Origin: Acetobacter oryzifermentans
GTDB lineage: Bacteria; Pseudomonadota; Alphaproteobacteria; Acetobacterales; Acetobacteraceae
Length of the DNA stretch: 64,000 bases
Assembly: GCF_001628715.1 (NCBI RefSeq)
Contig: NZ_CP011120.1
Span: 1,829,501-1,893,500, forward strand
Direction: 5' to 3'
Shown one piece after another: positions 45,262 through 55,127 of the stretch; position 1 is the first letter of the stretch, and each line of letters begins with the position of its first letter. Under the pieces are notes generated by a model. The model searched no databases. It was not told where the DNA came from and saw only the letters and a list, made by a program, of their open reading frames with translations. The position numbers and the translations under genes were made by a program.

Positions 45262-45778
45262 GCCGCCCTCCTTTTTTGCCTGCTGCATCTTCATTCAGCA
45301 CAGACCGACTCTGCTCGGATAACATTCCACGCATCACGCGCCGAAACCCTTCTACGGCGGCACCTCCTGCCTCCCGGTACGCTGCCACAAGGCGCTGGCG
45401 CACAACAGCAAACAATCTGGCTTCTGCCGCCTTACCTTCTGGGCTTAAAAAAAGCAGACGCTGCCGCCTATCCTGGCGGCCCGGTTGGCTTTCCAGATAC
45501 CGCCTTGCGTCCAGTTCATGCATGGTGCGGCCAAGGCTTTGTTTTGTCACCCCCAACACAGCTTGAAGGCGGCTAACTGGAATACCGGGGCTAAATGCCA
45601 GAACCTGCAAGACCCGGTAATGCGCGTGCCCCAAACCATCTTCTTCTAAAACGGGCTCAACAGCCTGCGCCATATCGCGCGATGCCAGAAACATGAGGGT
45701 TTGCGCCAGCCTCAACTGTTCTTCCCGCAGAAAGAGCAGGTCTGCCCCTGCTGTTTCATGAGGTAGGGACATATGCAT
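45251..45778 (-). CDS. MarR family transcriptional regulator (PetP-like context)
   Basis: 175 residues. Winged helix: FSPGIPVSRLQAVLGVTKQSLGRTMHELDARRYLESQPGRQDRRQRLLFLSPEGKAAE (about 65-125), flanked by dimerisation helices. The ATG at 45778 has GGGAG six bases upstream. The 3' end overlaps the OmpR-type regulator gene, so translation is coupled. The combination is like petP-petR. Effector unknown. Confidence 0.9.
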   Translation of the reverse strand: MHMSLPHETAGADLLFLREEQLRLAQTLMFLASRDMAQAVEPVLEEDGLGHAHYRVLQVLAFSPGIPVSRLQAVLGVTKQSLGRTMHELDARRYLESQPGRQDRRQRLLFLSPEGKAAEARLFAVVRQRLVAAYREAGGAAVEGFRRVMRGMLSEQSRSVLNEDAAGKKGGRHGA

Positions 45779-45793
45779 TCAGGCTCCCTGCTT

Positions 45794-46450
45794 TTAAGCG
45801 CGCGCCATAAAGGGAAAACCACCCATACGGGCCTTGATACGCCCAAAACGCAGAACATCTGCCAGACGCCTGTCCACAAACGCAGCCAAAGCGGCTTCGT
45901 TATCGCCACGGGCCAGCCAGTACAGCAGCACAGAGGCATATATGCCACCCAAGCTCAGGCGCTTGGTCATGTAAGTTAGCCCAGAAGAGTCATCCTGCGC
46001 GGCCTGCCAGATGGCATTAACGGTGCGCATCATGCTTCGGCGCAGCGCTTTTCCCTCACACGGTGCCAGCAAAACAGAAAGACCTTTACGCGAGGCTGCA
46101 CGGACAGACCCATCTGCTGGGAGCCGATACAGCAGCGCCTGCCTTACACGCTGGCTTAGTCGAGCTTCTTCCGTATCCCACATAGCTTCCAGCATATCTC
46201 TGTCACACAGATCAAACCACGCTTCCACAAGTTCCGCACTCCCACCCGGAAACAGCAGGTCAGCATCTGGGCCTGCCACTTGCAGCAGAACATCCATGCC
46301 CCATCCGCGCTCTCCGGCCACCGCAGCCATTTTACGCAAGATCTCATCCCGCGCTGGGTCACGTTCCAAAGGCGCAGGCATAATGCCAGCAGCCAAAGTT
46401 GCCACTGCCAATGAGATAGCCTGACTTATCTTACCTGCACCCGTGCTCAT
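45794..46450 (-). CDS. COQ9 family protein
   Basis: 218 residues. It matches bacterial COQ9: RDEILRKMAAVAGERGWGMDVL (N-terminal TetR-like helices), LFPGGSAELVEAWFDLCDRDMLEA, and the lipid-binding C-terminal part with TVNAIWQAAQDDSSGLTYMTKRLSLGGIYASVLLYWL and LADVLRFGRIK. In mitochondria COQ9 presents quinone intermediates to COQ7. It is placed 3 bases after def and 15 before marR, in a five-gene minus-strand unit. UbiA is also encoded here (61249). Confidence 0.88.
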   Translation of the reverse strand: MSTGAGKISQAISLAVATLAAGIMPAPLERDPARDEILRKMAAVAGERGWGMDVLLQVAGPDADLLFPGGSAELVEAWFDLCDRDMLEAMWDTEEARLSQRVRQALLYRLPADGSVRAASRKGLSVLLAPCEGKALRRSMMRTVNAIWQAAQDDSSGLTYMTKRLSLGGIYASVLLYWLARGDNEAALAAFVDRRLADVLRFGRIKARMGGFPFMARA

Positions 46451-46453
46451 GCT

Positions 46454-46978
46454 TTATGCCCCATACCGTGTGATTTCTTTTGCAAATCCAAATTTGCTCA
46501 TATCCGTCATCCGCATGGGATAGAGGATTCCATCCAGATGATCCATTTCGTGCTGCATGACATGCGCCCGAAAGCCTGTGGCCATGCCTTCCACCTTCTG
46601 ACCATGCTGATCAAACCCAGCATACCATATGCGCTTATAACGCGGCACTTCCCCACGCAGATCAGGCAGAGAAAGGCAGCCTTCTGCCCGTAGCTGCGTT
46701 TCATCATCAACAGGCGTTAAAATCGGGTTGATCAAAGCCTGCACAGGCAAAGGCGGATCATCTTCTCCTTCACTGCGGGCCAACGGCACGCTGTAAATAA
46801 AAAGCCTTTGAGACATAAAAACCTGTGGGGCCGCCAAGCCTACGCCACCGCTTTCTTCCAGAGTTTCACGCATATCGGCTATCAAGCGCTGAATATCTGG
46901 GGCTGTGGGGTCTGGCACCTCCTGCGCGGACTGCCTTAAAACCGGGTGCCCCATGCGGGCTATTGCAAGAACTGCCAT
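46454..46978 (-). CDS. def: Peptide deformylase
   Basis: Metalloenzyme removing the formyl group from nascent proteins. 174 residues. Motif 1 GVGLAAPQ (46-52), motif 2 EGCLSL with metal ligand C101, motif 3 QHEMDH with ligands H143 and H147 and catalytic E144. All three active-site motifs are intact. First gene of the def-COQ9-marR-regulator-kinase string; divergent from rpsU. Confidence 0.96.
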   Translation of the reverse strand: MAVLAIARMGHPVLRQSAQEVPDPTAPDIQRLIADMRETLEESGGVGLAAPQVFMSQRLFIYSVPLARSEGEDDPPLPVQALINPILTPVDDETQLRAEGCLSLPDLRGEVPRYKRIWYAGFDQHGQKVEGMATGFRAHVMQHEMDHLDGILYPMRMTDMSKFGFAKEITRYGA

Positions 46979-47050
46979 TTTTCACCCCATTTCTATGGAG
47001 GTTGCACAATAAAAGCACTCAGAAGTGCATTTTAAACACGAAAGAACAAA

Positions 47051-47080
47051 TTGTATCTTGTCTAAAGGCCGTGTTATAGA
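47051..47080 (+). promoter_or_regulatory. Candidate sigma-70 promoter of rpsU
   Basis: TTGTAT (47051-47056), 18-base spacer, TATAGA (47075-47080). This would give a leader of roughly 105 nt. Another TATAAT (47134-47139) lies closer to the gene but lacks a -35. In the leader CCGGG-TTA-CCCGG (47150-47162) is followed by ATTTTT, a short terminator-like hairpin that might attenuate rpsU. Confidence 0.4.
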
Positions 47081-47191
47081 GGCCGCCAACAAAGGAATCG
47101 GCGCCCCGCAAGGCCGCGACGGTTCCGGTTCCGTATAATCTACAAAAAGCCGGGTTACCCGGATTTTTCTGAAACAGGGGTTAGAGACCAA

Positions 47192-47395
47192 GTGCACGTT
47201 CTCGTCCGTGACAACAATGTCGATCAGGCTCTTAAAGCGCTCAAGAAGAAAATGCAGCGTGAAGGAATCTTCCGTGAAATGAAGCTGCGTCGGCACTTCG
47301 AAAAGCCGTCTGAGCGTAAGGCCCGTGAAGCGGCAGAAGCCGTGCGCCGTGCTCGTAAGATGGAACGTAAGCGTCTGGAACGCGAAGGCTTCTAA
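47192..47395 (+). CDS. rpsU: 30S ribosomal protein S21
   Basis: 67 residues from a GTG start at 47192. [34 protein letters not shown] is near the family consensus, with a very basic C-terminus ([16 protein letters not shown]). GTG is supported by the position of the conserved VLVRDNNVD. Divergent from def; followed by a terminator. Confidence 0.96.
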   Translation: MHVLVRDNNVDQALKALKKKMQREGIFREMKLRRHFEKPSERKAREAAEAVRRARKMERKRLEREGF

Positions 47396-47414
47396 GCCTT
47401 TCCATCCTTCTATC

Positions 47415-47455
47415 CAAAAAAGGTCGGCATCCTATGGATGTTCCGGCCTTTTTTG
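47415..47455 (+). terminator. Intrinsic terminator of rpsU
   Basis: AAGGTCGG-CATCC...GGATG-tt-CCGGCCTT with one G-T pair and a small bulge, followed by TTTTTT. It starts 20 bases after the stop. Confidence 0.85.
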
Positions 47456-47486
47456 TGCCTGCTATGTTTGATAGCTTCGCGCACAT

Positions 47487-47525
47487 AAAAAAAGCCGCCC
47501 CACCTAAAGTGGAGCGGCTTTTTAA
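47487..47525. terminator. Terminator of leuB, symmetrical enough to work both ways
   Basis: AAAAAAAGCCGC-CCCAC-ctaaa-GTGGA-GCGGCTTTTT. The stem is GC-rich, with A-run and T-run on the two sides. It lies 22 bases downstream of the leuB stop (minus strand) and behind rpsU on the plus strand. Confidence 0.85.
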
Positions 47526-47546
47526 ACTGGTAGCTTGCTAAAAGCG

Positions 47547-48671
47547 TTACTTCTGGAGCTTATCCAGCTCCCGCACAATGGCTTCACCCATAACGGATGT
47601 GCCAACGCGCGCCATGCCTTCGCTCATGATATCTGCCGTGCGCAGACCGCTTTCCAACACGTTGGAAACTGCCTGCTCAATCATGTTTGCTTCTTCCTGC
47701 TTATTCAGGGAGTAACGCAGCAGCATGGCAAAAGATAGAATCTGCGCAATTGGGTTTGCAATGCCCTGCCCGGCAATATCCGGCGCACTACCATGAATAG
47801 GCTCATACAGCGCGGGGAATTTGCCATTTTCACGCACAGCACCAAGCGTTGCAGAAGGCAGCATACCCAAGCTGCCTGTTAGCATAGATGCAAGGTCAGA
47901 CAGCAGATCACCAAACAGGTTGCCTGTTACAATCACATCAAACTGGCGCGGGTTACGCACCATCTGCATGGCGCAGTTATCGGCCAGCATGTGAGAAAGT
48001 TCTACATCCGAGAATTCTTTGGCGTGCACATCTGTCACCACTTCCTTCCATAGAAGGCCACTTTCCATGACATTGCATTTTTCAACAGAGCACACACGGT
48101 TGGACCGCTTGCGTGCCAGATCAAACGCCACACGTGCCACACGTTCAATTTCGGATGTGGTGTAAACTTCTGTGTTCACACCGCGCTTGCTGCCATCTGG
48201 CAGGGTTTCAATACCACGTGGGTTGCCAAAATAGATACCACCCACCGTTTCACGCACGATCATAATATCCAGACCGCGCACCACATCCGGCTTAAGCGTG
48301 CTGGCATCAACCAGTGCATCAAACACTTTGGCAGGGCGCAAGTTGGCAAACAGCCCCAGTTCCTGTCGCAGCTTGAGAATGGCTACTTCCGGGCGCTTTT
48401 CAAACCCCACATGTGCCCATTTCGGATCCCCCACCGAGCCAAACAGCACAGCATCCGCAGCCCATGCCTTCTCGATTACTTCATCACGGATAGGCACACC
48501 GTATTCTGCCAGAGAAGCACCACCAACCAGATCTTCCGTAATATCAAAGGACAGGCCACGACGGCTTTCCAGCCAATCAATAACGTGCCGGACTTCCCGC
48601 ATGATTTCGGGGCCAATACCGTCACCCGGCAGAACAAGAAGTTTTATGGCTGTGTTCTGTGCAGTCATCAT
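47547..48671 (-). CDS. leuB: 3-isopropylmalate dehydrogenase
   Basis: NAD-dependent oxidative decarboxylation step of leucine synthesis. 374 residues. [13 protein letters not shown] at about 10-22, [12 protein letters not shown] with the catalytic Tyr, [16 protein letters not shown], and [25 protein letters not shown] with metal-binding Asp. GGAG precedes the ATG-ATG at 48671-48666. The last gene of leuC-leuD-leuB. Confidence 0.97.
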   Translation of the reverse strand: MMTAQNTAIKLLVLPGDGIGPEIMREVRHVIDWLESRRGLSFDITEDLVGGASLAEYGVPIRDEVIEKAWAADAVLFGSVGDPKWAHVGFEKRPEVAILKLRQELGLFANLRPAKVFDALVDASTLKPDVVRGLDIMIVRETVGGIYFGNPRGIETLPDGSKRGVNTEVYTTSEIERVARVAFDLARKRSNRVCSVEKCNVMESGLLWKEVVTDVHAKEFSDVELSHMLADNCAMQMVRNPRQFDVIVTGNLFGDLLSDLASMLTGSLGMLPSATLGAVRENGKFPALYEPIHGSAPDIAGQGIANPIAQILSFAMLLRYSLNKQEEANMIEQAVSNVLESGLRTADIMSEGMARVGTSVMGEAIVRELDKLQK

Positions 48672-48686
48672 GCAGCTCCAGAATAA

Positions 48687-49310
48687 TCAATCAATATGAA
48701 TGGAAGGCATCCAAGGTTTTTCCCGGTTTTCCCGGTTTTCATACCCTTCGATATTTGTTTCGTGCTGAAGTGTCTGGCCAATATCATCCAGCCCTTCCAA
48801 CAGCATATGCTTACGGAACGGATCGATTTCAAAAGGCACTTCCTGCCCATCTGGCCGCACAATCACCTGCCGGGGCAGATCAACCGTAAGGCGGGCATTG
48901 CTGCCCATGCTGGCATCCTCCATCAGCTCATCGCAAATTTCGCGCGGCAGACGGATCGGTAAAATACCGTTTTTGAAGCAGTTATTGAAAAAGATATCTG
49001 CAAAAGAAGGGGCAATCACGCACCGAATGCCGAAATCCAACAATGCCCAAGGCGCATGCTCGCGCGATGAACCGCAACCCAGATTATCATAGGTAATCAG
49101 GATTTCGGCTTTGCGCCATGGCTCTTTATTCAGCACAAAATCCGGGTTTTCTTTACCATCTGGCAGATAGCGCATAGCATCAAAGGCATTTTTGCCCAAA
49201 CCAGTGCGCTGCGTGGTTTTAAGAAACCGTGCCGGAATAATTTTATCGGTATCAATGTTAGCTTCTGGCAGAGCTGCTGCAATGGCCGACAGAGTTGTAA
49301 ACTTTTCCAT
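48687..49310 (-). CDS. leuD: 3-isopropylmalate dehydratase small subunit
   Basis: 207 residues. [12 protein letters not shown] near 20-31 and [13 protein letters not shown] (about 78-90), the swivel domain that closes on the Fe-S active site of LeuC. The ATG overlaps the leuC stop by one base (TAATG), so the subunits are co-translated. Confidence 0.97.
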   Translation of the reverse strand: MEKFTTLSAIAAALPEANIDTDKIIPARFLKTTQRTGLGKNAFDAMRYLPDGKENPDFVLNKEPWRKAEILITYDNLGCGSSREHAPWALLDFGIRCVIAPSFADIFFNNCFKNGILPIRLPREICDELMEDASMGSNARLTVDLPRQVIVRPDGQEVPFEIDPFRKHMLLEGLDDIGQTLQHETNIEGYENRENREKPWMPSIHID

Positions 49311-50713
49311 TATGCCAGCTCCCTTACATCAGTCAGGCGCCCGGTAACAGCAGCAGCAGCAGCCATAGCTGGAGACAGCAGATGTGTGCGACCACCCGGC
49401 CCCTGACGCCCTTCAAAATTACGGTTGGATGTAGAAGCGCAACGCTGGCCCGGTGTCAGCCGATCCGGGTTCATGCCGAGGCACATAGAGCATCCGGCCT
49501 CACGCCATTCAAAACCGGCATCCAGAAAAATCTGATCCAGACCTTCTTCTTCCGCCTGCCGCTTTACGTTGCCCGAACCCGGAACAATCATGGCGCGCAC
49601 GCCTTCAGCTACCTTGCGGCCAGCCGCTATCTGCGCAGCGGCACGCAGGTCTTCAATGCGGCTGTTGGTGCAAGACCCAATAAAAACCACATCAATGGGT
49701 GTGCCTGCAATTTTCTGCCCGGCTTCCAGCCCCATGTAGTCCAGCATGCGCTGCATTTGGGTGCGCTTGGCTTCATCTGCTTCATCAGCAGGATTAGGCA
49801 CGGCAGCCGTAATGGGCAGCACTGTTTCTGGGCTGGTGCCCCATGTCAGGCTAGGGCTGATATCTTCTGCCCGAAGCGTCACTTCCTTATCGAAATGCGC
49901 GCCTTCATCAGAAGCCAGTGTTTTCCAGTAGACAACGGCCTTATCAAACTCTTCGCCTTTGGGGGCAAAGGGGCGGCCACGCACATATTCAAATGTGGTT
50001 TCATCTGGCGCAACCATGCCTGCACGTGCACCGGCCTCAATCGCCATGTTGCACAGCGTCATGCGGCCAGCCATGTCCAGACCACGAATGGCGGAGCCAG
50101 CAAATTCAATAACATGCCCTGTGCCACCAGCCGTGCCAATGTGCCCGATAATAGCCAGCATGATATCTTTGGCAGAAACGCCAGCACCCAGCGCGCCATC
50201 TACCGTAACGCGCATGTTTTTGGCTGGCCGCTGCAGAATGGTCTGCGTAGCCATAACATGCTCGACTTCCGATGTACCGATACCGAAAGCCAGCGAACCC
50301 AGAGCACCATGCGTAGACGTATGGGAATCACCGCACACAATGGTCATGCCTGGCAGAGATATCCCCTGCTCTGGCCCGACAACGTGCACAATACCCTGAT
50401 TGGCAGATAGCAGCGGGAAATACGGAACCCCGAATTCCTTAACGTTACGTTCCAGCGTTTCAATCTGATTACGGCTATCAGCTTCTTCAATCGGCTGGGT
50501 ACGGTCAGACGTGGGCACATTGTGGTCAACCACCGCCACCGTTTTTTCCGGATGGCGCAGTTTACGCCCTGCCAGACGCAAGCCTTCAAAAGCCTGCGGG
50601 CTGGTGACTTCGTGCACAAGGTGCCGGTCAATATAAAGAATGGAGGTGCCGTCCGGCAGAGTTTCAACGACGTGATCATCCCAGATCTTGTCGAACAACG
50701 TACGCGGGCCCAT
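49310..50713 (-). CDS. leuC: 3-isopropylmalate dehydratase large subunit
   Basis: Aconitase-family Fe-S isomerase converting 2- to 3-isopropylmalate. 467 residues. [12 protein letters not shown] (about 130-141), Fe-S cysteines in [11 protein letters not shown] (near 350) and SMCLGMN (near 412-416). AAAGGAGG precedes the ATG. I looked for a leucine-rich leader peptide in the upstream 150 bases and saw none. Confidence 0.97.
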   Translation of the reverse strand: MGPRTLFDKIWDDHVVETLPDGTSILYIDRHLVHEVTSPQAFEGLRLAGRKLRHPEKTVAVVDHNVPTSDRTQPIEEADSRNQIETLERNVKEFGVPYFPLLSANQGIVHVVGPEQGISLPGMTIVCGDSHTSTHGALGSLAFGIGTSEVEHVMATQTILQRPAKNMRVTVDGALGAGVSAKDIMLAIIGHIGTAGGTGHVIEFAGSAIRGLDMAGRMTLCNMAIEAGARAGMVAPDETTFEYVRGRPFAPKGEEFDKAVVYWKTLASDEGAHFDKEVTLRAEDISPSLTWGTSPETVLPITAAVPNPADEADEAKRTQMQRMLDYMGLEAGQKIAGTPIDVVFIGSCTNSRIEDLRAAAQIAAGRKVAEGVRAMIVPGSGNVKRQAEEEGLDQIFLDAGFEWREAGCSMCLGMNPDRLTPGQRCASTSNRNFEGRQGPGGRTHLLSPAMAAAAAVTGRLTDVRELA

Positions 50714-50794
50714 GCCCTCCTCCTTTATATTTCTTACACTACATGCGCCAGCACACCTACTTGGGCCAGTGCTGTTGCGGTATGCCTATATATC

Positions 50795-50826
50795 AAAAAG
50801 ACCCGACTGACATAGGCCAGCCGGGT
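50795..50826 (-). terminator. Intrinsic terminator of rplS
   Basis: On the minus strand ACCCGGCTG pairs with CAGTCGGGT around GCCTATGT, followed by CTTTTT. It is located 42 bases after the rplS stop and ahead of leuC. Confidence 0.82.
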
Positions 50827-50867
50827 TTTAAAAACCATATCAGACCGCAGTAAACGATTATATGGTT

Positions 50868-51251
50868 TTAGTTGGCTGCCGGGGCAACCACTTCACGCGG
50901 GCGTTCTGCAATACGTGCAGACTTACCGCTACGGCCACGCAGGTAGTACAGTTTTGCACGACGCACTTTACCACGACGCACAACCTTGATTTCTGCCACC
51001 GTAGGTGCGTACAGCGGGAACACACGTTCCACACCTTCACCATTGGAAATTTTGCGCACGGTGAAGTTGCTGTTCAGGCCCTTGTTGGAACGGGCAATCA
51101 CAACGCCTTCAAAAGCCTGCAGACGGGTACGTTCACCTTCCTGCACCTTAACGGAAACACGCACCGTATCACCGGCTTCGAATTCCGGAACAGCGCGCTC
51201 TGCTGTCAGACGCTTAATTTCTGCAGCTTCATACTGCTGAATGATGTTCAT
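50868..51251 (-). CDS. rplS: 50S ribosomal protein L19
   Basis: 127 residues from the ATG at 51251 (MNIIQQYE), with AAGGA eight bases upstream; the frame extends to 51269 but without support. [28 protein letters not shown] and [34 protein letters not shown] are diagnostic. Last gene of rpsP-rimM-trmD-rplS. The C-terminus has an extra 12-15 residues ([14 protein letters not shown]) as in other alphaproteobacteria. Confidence 0.97.
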   Translation of the reverse strand: MNIIQQYEAAEIKRLTAERAVPEFEAGDTVRVSVKVQEGERTRLQAFEGVVIARSNKGLNSNFTVRKISNGEGVERVFPLYAPTVAEIKVVRRGKVRRAKLYYLRGRSGKSARIAERPREVVAPAAN

Positions 51252-51265
51252 GTCGGTATCCTTCC

Positions 51266-52018
51266 TCAAACCCCAAAATGGTCTGTCTGTGCGGCCCCGC
51301 CCACAGCTTCAGCCATGTTTCTTTCCTTGCGAGCCAGCCAGGCAGACCACAGATCCGGCCTTCTTTCCCGCGTTATTTCTTCTGCCTGCTTCTGCCTCCA
51401 GGCCGCGATGGCGGCATGATTGCCCGAAAGCAGGATTTCCGGCACAGCGCGCCCTTCCCATTCAGCAGGACGGGTATAGTGCGGATATTCAAGCAGCCCT
51501 TCGGAAAAACTTTCCTCTACGCCACTTTCTCCACACCCCATCACGCCGGGCAGCAGGCGCACACACGCATCCAGCAACACCAGTGCAGCAGTTTCCCCAC
51601 CAGAGAGAATGTAATCTCCGATAGATACCTGCTCGACGTCATGCGCTTGCAGCACACGCTCGTCCACACCTTCAAACCGACCACACAGCAACAACACCCC
51701 AGAACCAGCCGCATAACGCCGCACATCCTGCTGCGTTAAAGGCCGCCCACGTGGCGTAAGATACACACGCGGCACATCCGCTGGCGCTTGAGAAGCTGCA
51801 AAAGCAGCATCCACCACATCTGGGCGGATAACCATGCCTGCACCACCACCAAACGGTGTATCATCCACTGCACGATGCCGGCCCAGACCATGCTGCCGCA
51901 GATCTTCCGTCCGACATGTCCACAAGCCTTTTTCCAGTGCTCGCCCTGCAAGGGAAAGCCCCAGTGGGCCCGGAAACATTTCAGGAAACAGCGTGAGCAC
52001 AGTGGCCTGCCAGTTCAT
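51266..52018 (-). CDS. trmD: tRNA (guanine-37-N1) methyltransferase
   Basis: SPOUT-fold methyltransferase making m1G37 in tRNAs, including tRNA-Pro(GGG). 250 residues. [14 protein letters not shown] (about 54-67), [14 protein letters not shown] and [11 protein letters not shown] (the trefoil-knot SAM site), [10 protein letters not shown] with the tRNA-binding loop. The start overlaps the rimM stop by four bases (ATGA). Confidence 0.97.
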   Translation of the reverse strand: MNWQATVLTLFPEMFPGPLGLSLAGRALEKGLWTCRTEDLRQHGLGRHRAVDDTPFGGGAGMVIRPDVVDAAFAASQAPADVPRVYLTPRGRPLTQQDVRRYAAGSGVLLLCGRFEGVDERVLQAHDVEQVSIGDYILSGGETAALVLLDACVRLLPGVMGCGESGVEESFSEGLLEYPHYTRPAEWEGRAVPEILLSGNHAAIAAWRQKQAEEITRERRPDLWSAWLARKERNMAEAVGGAAQTDHFGV

Positions 52019-52557
52019 GGCTGCACCTCTGTTTTCTGCCGTTTACCAACGCCACGTCCTTCTTCGCCCGAAACTTCTTCAGGTCGCACCACCGTAATTG
52101 TCCGTTGTTCCAGATGCACCTGCGGCACACAGGCCTGAGTAAACGGAACAAGGGAACCATCACTTAGTTCCAGACTGGCGCCAGCTCCATAATCATGCAC
52201 CATCACAACACGACCAAGAGAAAGACCGTTTTCGAATGCTTCCATACCAATCAGATCAGCATGATAGAATTCTTCTTCCTCAGGTTCAGGCAAAGCTGTG
52301 CGCGGCACATACAGGCGGGTGTTTACCAATGCCTGCGCAGCATCACGATCGGCCAACGGCGTGCCATTGGCATCCCGCAATTCGGCCACGCTATCCGCCC
52401 CACGCCAACTAAGGAACCATTTACGGCCTTGATCATCCTGCAATGCCCCAGACTGCTCCAGCGTTTGTGGGTTTTCCGCATAAGCGCGCACACGCACAAG
52501 GCCGCGCACACCATGCGGTTTACCAACAACGCCCATCAGAATGAGGTTTGAGCACAT
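52015..52557 (-). CDS. rimM: Ribosome maturation factor RimM
   Basis: 180 residues. Helps assemble the 30S head with S19. Opening [22 protein letters not shown] at about 4-25, then [29 protein letters not shown] linker (here [15 protein letters not shown]) and a C-terminal PRC-barrel half with the [12 protein letters not shown] segment. Between rpsP (14-base gap) and trmD (overlap). Confidence 0.95.
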   Translation of the reverse strand: MCSNLILMGVVGKPHGVRGLVRVRAYAENPQTLEQSGALQDDQGRKWFLSWRGADSVAELRDANGTPLADRDAAQALVNTRLYVPRTALPEPEEEEFYHADLIGMEAFENGLSLGRVVMVHDYGAGASLELSDGSLVPFTQACVPQVHLEQRTITVVRPEEVSGEEGRGVGKRQKTEVQP

Positions 52558-52571
52558 GATGGTTTCAGGCT

Positions 52572-52925
52572 TTAGGCAGCAGCGGCTTCGGCAGCTTTAG
52601 CAGCTTCAGCAGCGCGTGCCTGTGCCTTCTTCTTCGGAGCAGACTTTTTCGGCTGTTCACGATAAGCGGGCTTAGGCGCCAGACCAGCGTTACCAAGGAA
52701 GCGTGCAACGCGATCTGTCGGCTGGGCACCTTCAGACAGCCAATGCTTGATGCGTTCTTCTGTCAGGCGCACGCGTTCAGCGTGGTCAGACGGCAGCATT
52801 GGATTGTAAGCACCAACCTTTTCAATGAAACGACCATCACGCGGGGAACGGCTATCTGCCACAACGATGTGGTAGTAAGGACGCTTCTTGGCACCTGCGC
52901 GGGCAAGACGAATTTTAAGACTCAT
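52572..52925 (-). CDS. rpsP: 30S ribosomal protein S16
   Basis: 117 residues. [38 protein letters not shown] (about 5-42) is the conserved core. A C-terminal Ala/Lys-rich extension ([27 protein letters not shown], split into two short blocks) is longer than in E. coli. GGAG nine bases upstream. First of the rpsP-rimM-trmD-rplS set; a 62-base gap separates it from ffh. Confidence 0.96.
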   Translation of the reverse strand: MSLKIRLARAGAKKRPYYHIVVADSRSPRDGRFIEKVGAYNPMLPSDHAERVRLTEERIKHWLSEGAQPTDRVARFLGNAGLAPKPAYREQPKKSAPKKKAQARAAEAAKAAEAAAA

Positions 52926-52987
52926 TCGGAGTTACTCCAGACCCAAAAATAAAAAACCCGAAAAACTGCTTCTAGAAACAGACCGCC

Positions 52988-54391
52988 TTAGCGGAAAGGA
53001 TTGCCACCAGGCCCACCCGGCGGCCCTCCTCCTCCCATTCCTTTCGGCATGAGCGCGGACATTCCCTGGCGCATGAGACCTTTCAAGCCCAGTTTGTTGA
53101 AGCGCTTCATCATGGAGGACATCATATCAAACTGCTTAAGCAGCTTGTTAACATCCTGAACTGTAGATCCAGACCCGGCAGCAATACGCTTTTTGCGCGA
53201 TGCCTTGATAATGGCAGGCTTTTTGCGCTCTGCCTTGGTCATGGAAGAAATAATGGCAAGGTGCTTTTTCAGGATCGAGGTATCAAGATCCTTGTCCCCC
53301 AAAGCTTCCTTAACTTTACCCATGCCCGGCAACATGCCCAGAATACCGGAAATGGACCCCAACTTGTTGATCTGGCGGATCTGGGATGCGTAGTCATCCA
53401 GATCGAACTTGCCCGCCATCATCTTCTGGGCGAGGCGTTCACCTTCTTCCTGATCAAGCGTATCGGCGGCTTTTTCAACAAGCCCGGCAATATCACCCAA
53501 GCCAAGAATACGGCCTGCCACACGTTCTGGATAAAACTCATCCAGCCCGTCCAGCTTTTCACCCGTACCAATCAGCTTGATGGGGGCACCGGTAATGGCA
53601 CGCATAGAAAGCGCTGCACCACCGCGGGAATCACCATCCATCCGGGTCATGACAACGCCGGTTACGCCCACAGCCTCATTAAAGGCCTTAGCGGTATTCA
53701 CGGCATCCTGCCCGGTCATGGCATCCACAACCAGCAGAGTTTCTGCCGGATGTGTGACATCACGAATCTGCCGCACCTCATCCATCAACGCTTCGTCTAT
53801 GGAAAGACGACCGGCGGTATCGAGGATAACGACATCGTAACCTTCAAGCCGCCCCGTATCGAGGGCACGCTTGGCAATTTCTACTGGTGTCTGTCCAGCG
53901 ATAATCGGCAGGGACGTGACACCAACCTGCTCTGCCAACTGCGCAAGCTGCAACTGTGCTGCAGGGCGCTGTGTATCCAGAGAAGCGAGCAGAACCTTTT
54001 TACGTTCACGCGTTTTAAGGCGCAGGGCCAGCTTACCAGAGGTAGTGGTTTTACCAGACCCCTGCAAACCAACCATAAGAACAGGAACAGGCGGAGTGGA
54101 ATTGAGATTAAGAGGAACAGCACCCGCACCACCAAGAGCATCAATAAGTGCATCATTGACGATTTTGGCGACAGCCTGACCGGGAGAAATGCTTTCCAGC
54201 ACCTCATGCCCAACGGCACGTTCTTTAACTTTATTAACGAAGTCTTTAACAACAGGCAGCGCAACGTCGGCATCCAGCATAGCCAGACGGACTTCCCGCA
54301 TTGCCTCCAGAACATCGGCTTCAGACAGCGCTCCCTGTTTAGCGAGGCCATCAAAAACGCCGGAAAGCTTGCCTGAAAGAGCTTCGAACAA
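52988..54391 (-). CDS. ffh: Signal recognition particle protein Ffh
   Basis: SRP54 GTPase that targets nascent membrane proteins with 4.5S RNA. 467 residues from a TTG at 54391: translation then begins MFEALSGKLSGVF, the family's normal N-terminus, with GGGGTG eight bases upstream. The frame extends 14 codons further without support. GTPase motifs GLQGSGKTT, DTQRPAA, DTAGR, TRMDGD; then the Met-rich M domain (PGMGKVKEALG, KRIAAGSGSTVQDVNKLLKQF, MMSSMMKRF). The C-terminus is Gly/Pro-rich. Confidence 0.96.
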   Translation of the reverse strand: MFEALSGKLSGVFDGLAKQGALSEADVLEAMREVRLAMLDADVALPVVKDFVNKVKERAVGHEVLESISPGQAVAKIVNDALIDALGGAGAVPLNLNSTPPVPVLMVGLQGSGKTTTSGKLALRLKTRERKKVLLASLDTQRPAAQLQLAQLAEQVGVTSLPIIAGQTPVEIAKRALDTGRLEGYDVVILDTAGRLSIDEALMDEVRQIRDVTHPAETLLVVDAMTGQDAVNTAKAFNEAVGVTGVVMTRMDGDSRGGAALSMRAITGAPIKLIGTGEKLDGLDEFYPERVAGRILGLGDIAGLVEKAADTLDQEEGERLAQKMMAGKFDLDDYASQIRQINKLGSISGILGMLPGMGKVKEALGDKDLDTSILKKHLAIISSMTKAERKKPAIIKASRKKRIAAGSGSTVQDVNKLLKQFDMMSSMMKRFNKLGLKGLMRQGMSALMPKGMGGGGPPGGPGGNPFR

Positions 54392-54459
54392 AAGTATCAC
54401 ACCCCATAACAAGACGCGCCACTGCGCGAACACTCGCGGAGTGGCGGGCCTGATTTGTT

Positions 54460-54483
54460 GCAGGGGTTACGGGATACCCCTGC
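54460..54483. other. Inverted repeat between the Spy-like gene and ffh
   Basis: GCAGGGGT (54460-54467) and ACCCCTGC (54476-54483), 8-bp perfect stem, lying 24 bases after the Spy-like gene stop. No T-run follows on the minus strand, so it is only a candidate terminator or processing site. Confidence 0.45.
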
Positions 54484-54507
54484 GAGAGTCAAGAACCTTC
54501 TGGCGGT

Positions 54508-55023
54508 TTACTTGCCAGATTTGTCTGCATCAACCGCTGGGGCCGGATGTTCTACCGCATGCAGTTGATCCAGCAGATCATGAATTTTTACCTGACGTGC
54601 ATGGATTTGTGCCAGCTGATCGGTTGTCAGCACATCATGAATGCGGGAAGCCGTTTCCAGATGCTGAGATTCACGCTGGGCGCGCAGGGTAGCCATTTCC
54701 TGCTGCAAAGTTGCAACCTTATCTTTATCCACCGGGCCGGGAGATGTTAGGGCATCTTCAATCTGGCGATGAATTTTGTCGAAATCACCACGGAGATCCT
54801 GCGCCTGATCCTGACGGTGTGCTTCCTGCAGGATGGTCTGGATCTGCTTGCGCTGCTTTTTTGTAAGATCAATGCCATCCAGAGCATTCAGCCCTGCACC
54901 CGGAATACCGGGACCAAAGCCGTTTCCATTAAATCCGTTACCCGGTTCTGCATGTGCGCTTACGCCTGCAACAGAAACACCTGCAGCCACAATTGCTGCC
55001 AGAAGGGTCTTTTTGATTTTCAT
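54508..55023 (-). CDS. Spy/CpxP-like periplasmic protein
   Basis: 171 residues from the ATG at 55023 (AAGGAG upstream). Signal peptide KTLLAAIVAAGVSVAGVSAHA, cleaved near residue 24. A Gly/Asn-rich stretch (GNGFNGNGFGPGIPGAG) precedes a helical domain with two LTxxQ motifs, LTKKQ (about 48-52) and LTTDQ (about 130-134), the mark of Spy/CpxP chaperones and metal-sensing relatives. It is probably transcribed from its own promoter between ATP12 and this gene. Role inferred from the motif only. Confidence 0.78.
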   Translation of the reverse strand: MKIKKTLLAAIVAAGVSVAGVSAHAEPGNGFNGNGFGPGIPGAGLNALDGIDLTKKQRKQIQTILQEAHRQDQAQDLRGDFDKIHRQIEDALTSPGPVDKDKVATLQQEMATLRAQRESQHLETASRIHDVLTTDQLAQIHARQVKIHDLLDQLHAVEHPAPAVDADKSGK

Positions 55024-55127
55024 AATGTCTATGCTCCTTAAAAGCTTGAACTGCTCCATACTTGGGGAAGATTACAAACTTGCCAAGGGTTACGCCGAAT
55101 ATAAATCCTTAGACATTCGGGTTGGCA

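Noticed and set aside
50714..50860. A leucine-rich leader peptide controlling leuCDB
   Set aside because: Reading all minus-strand frames ahead of leuC shows no short ORF with Leu codon runs; only a good ribosome binding site is present.
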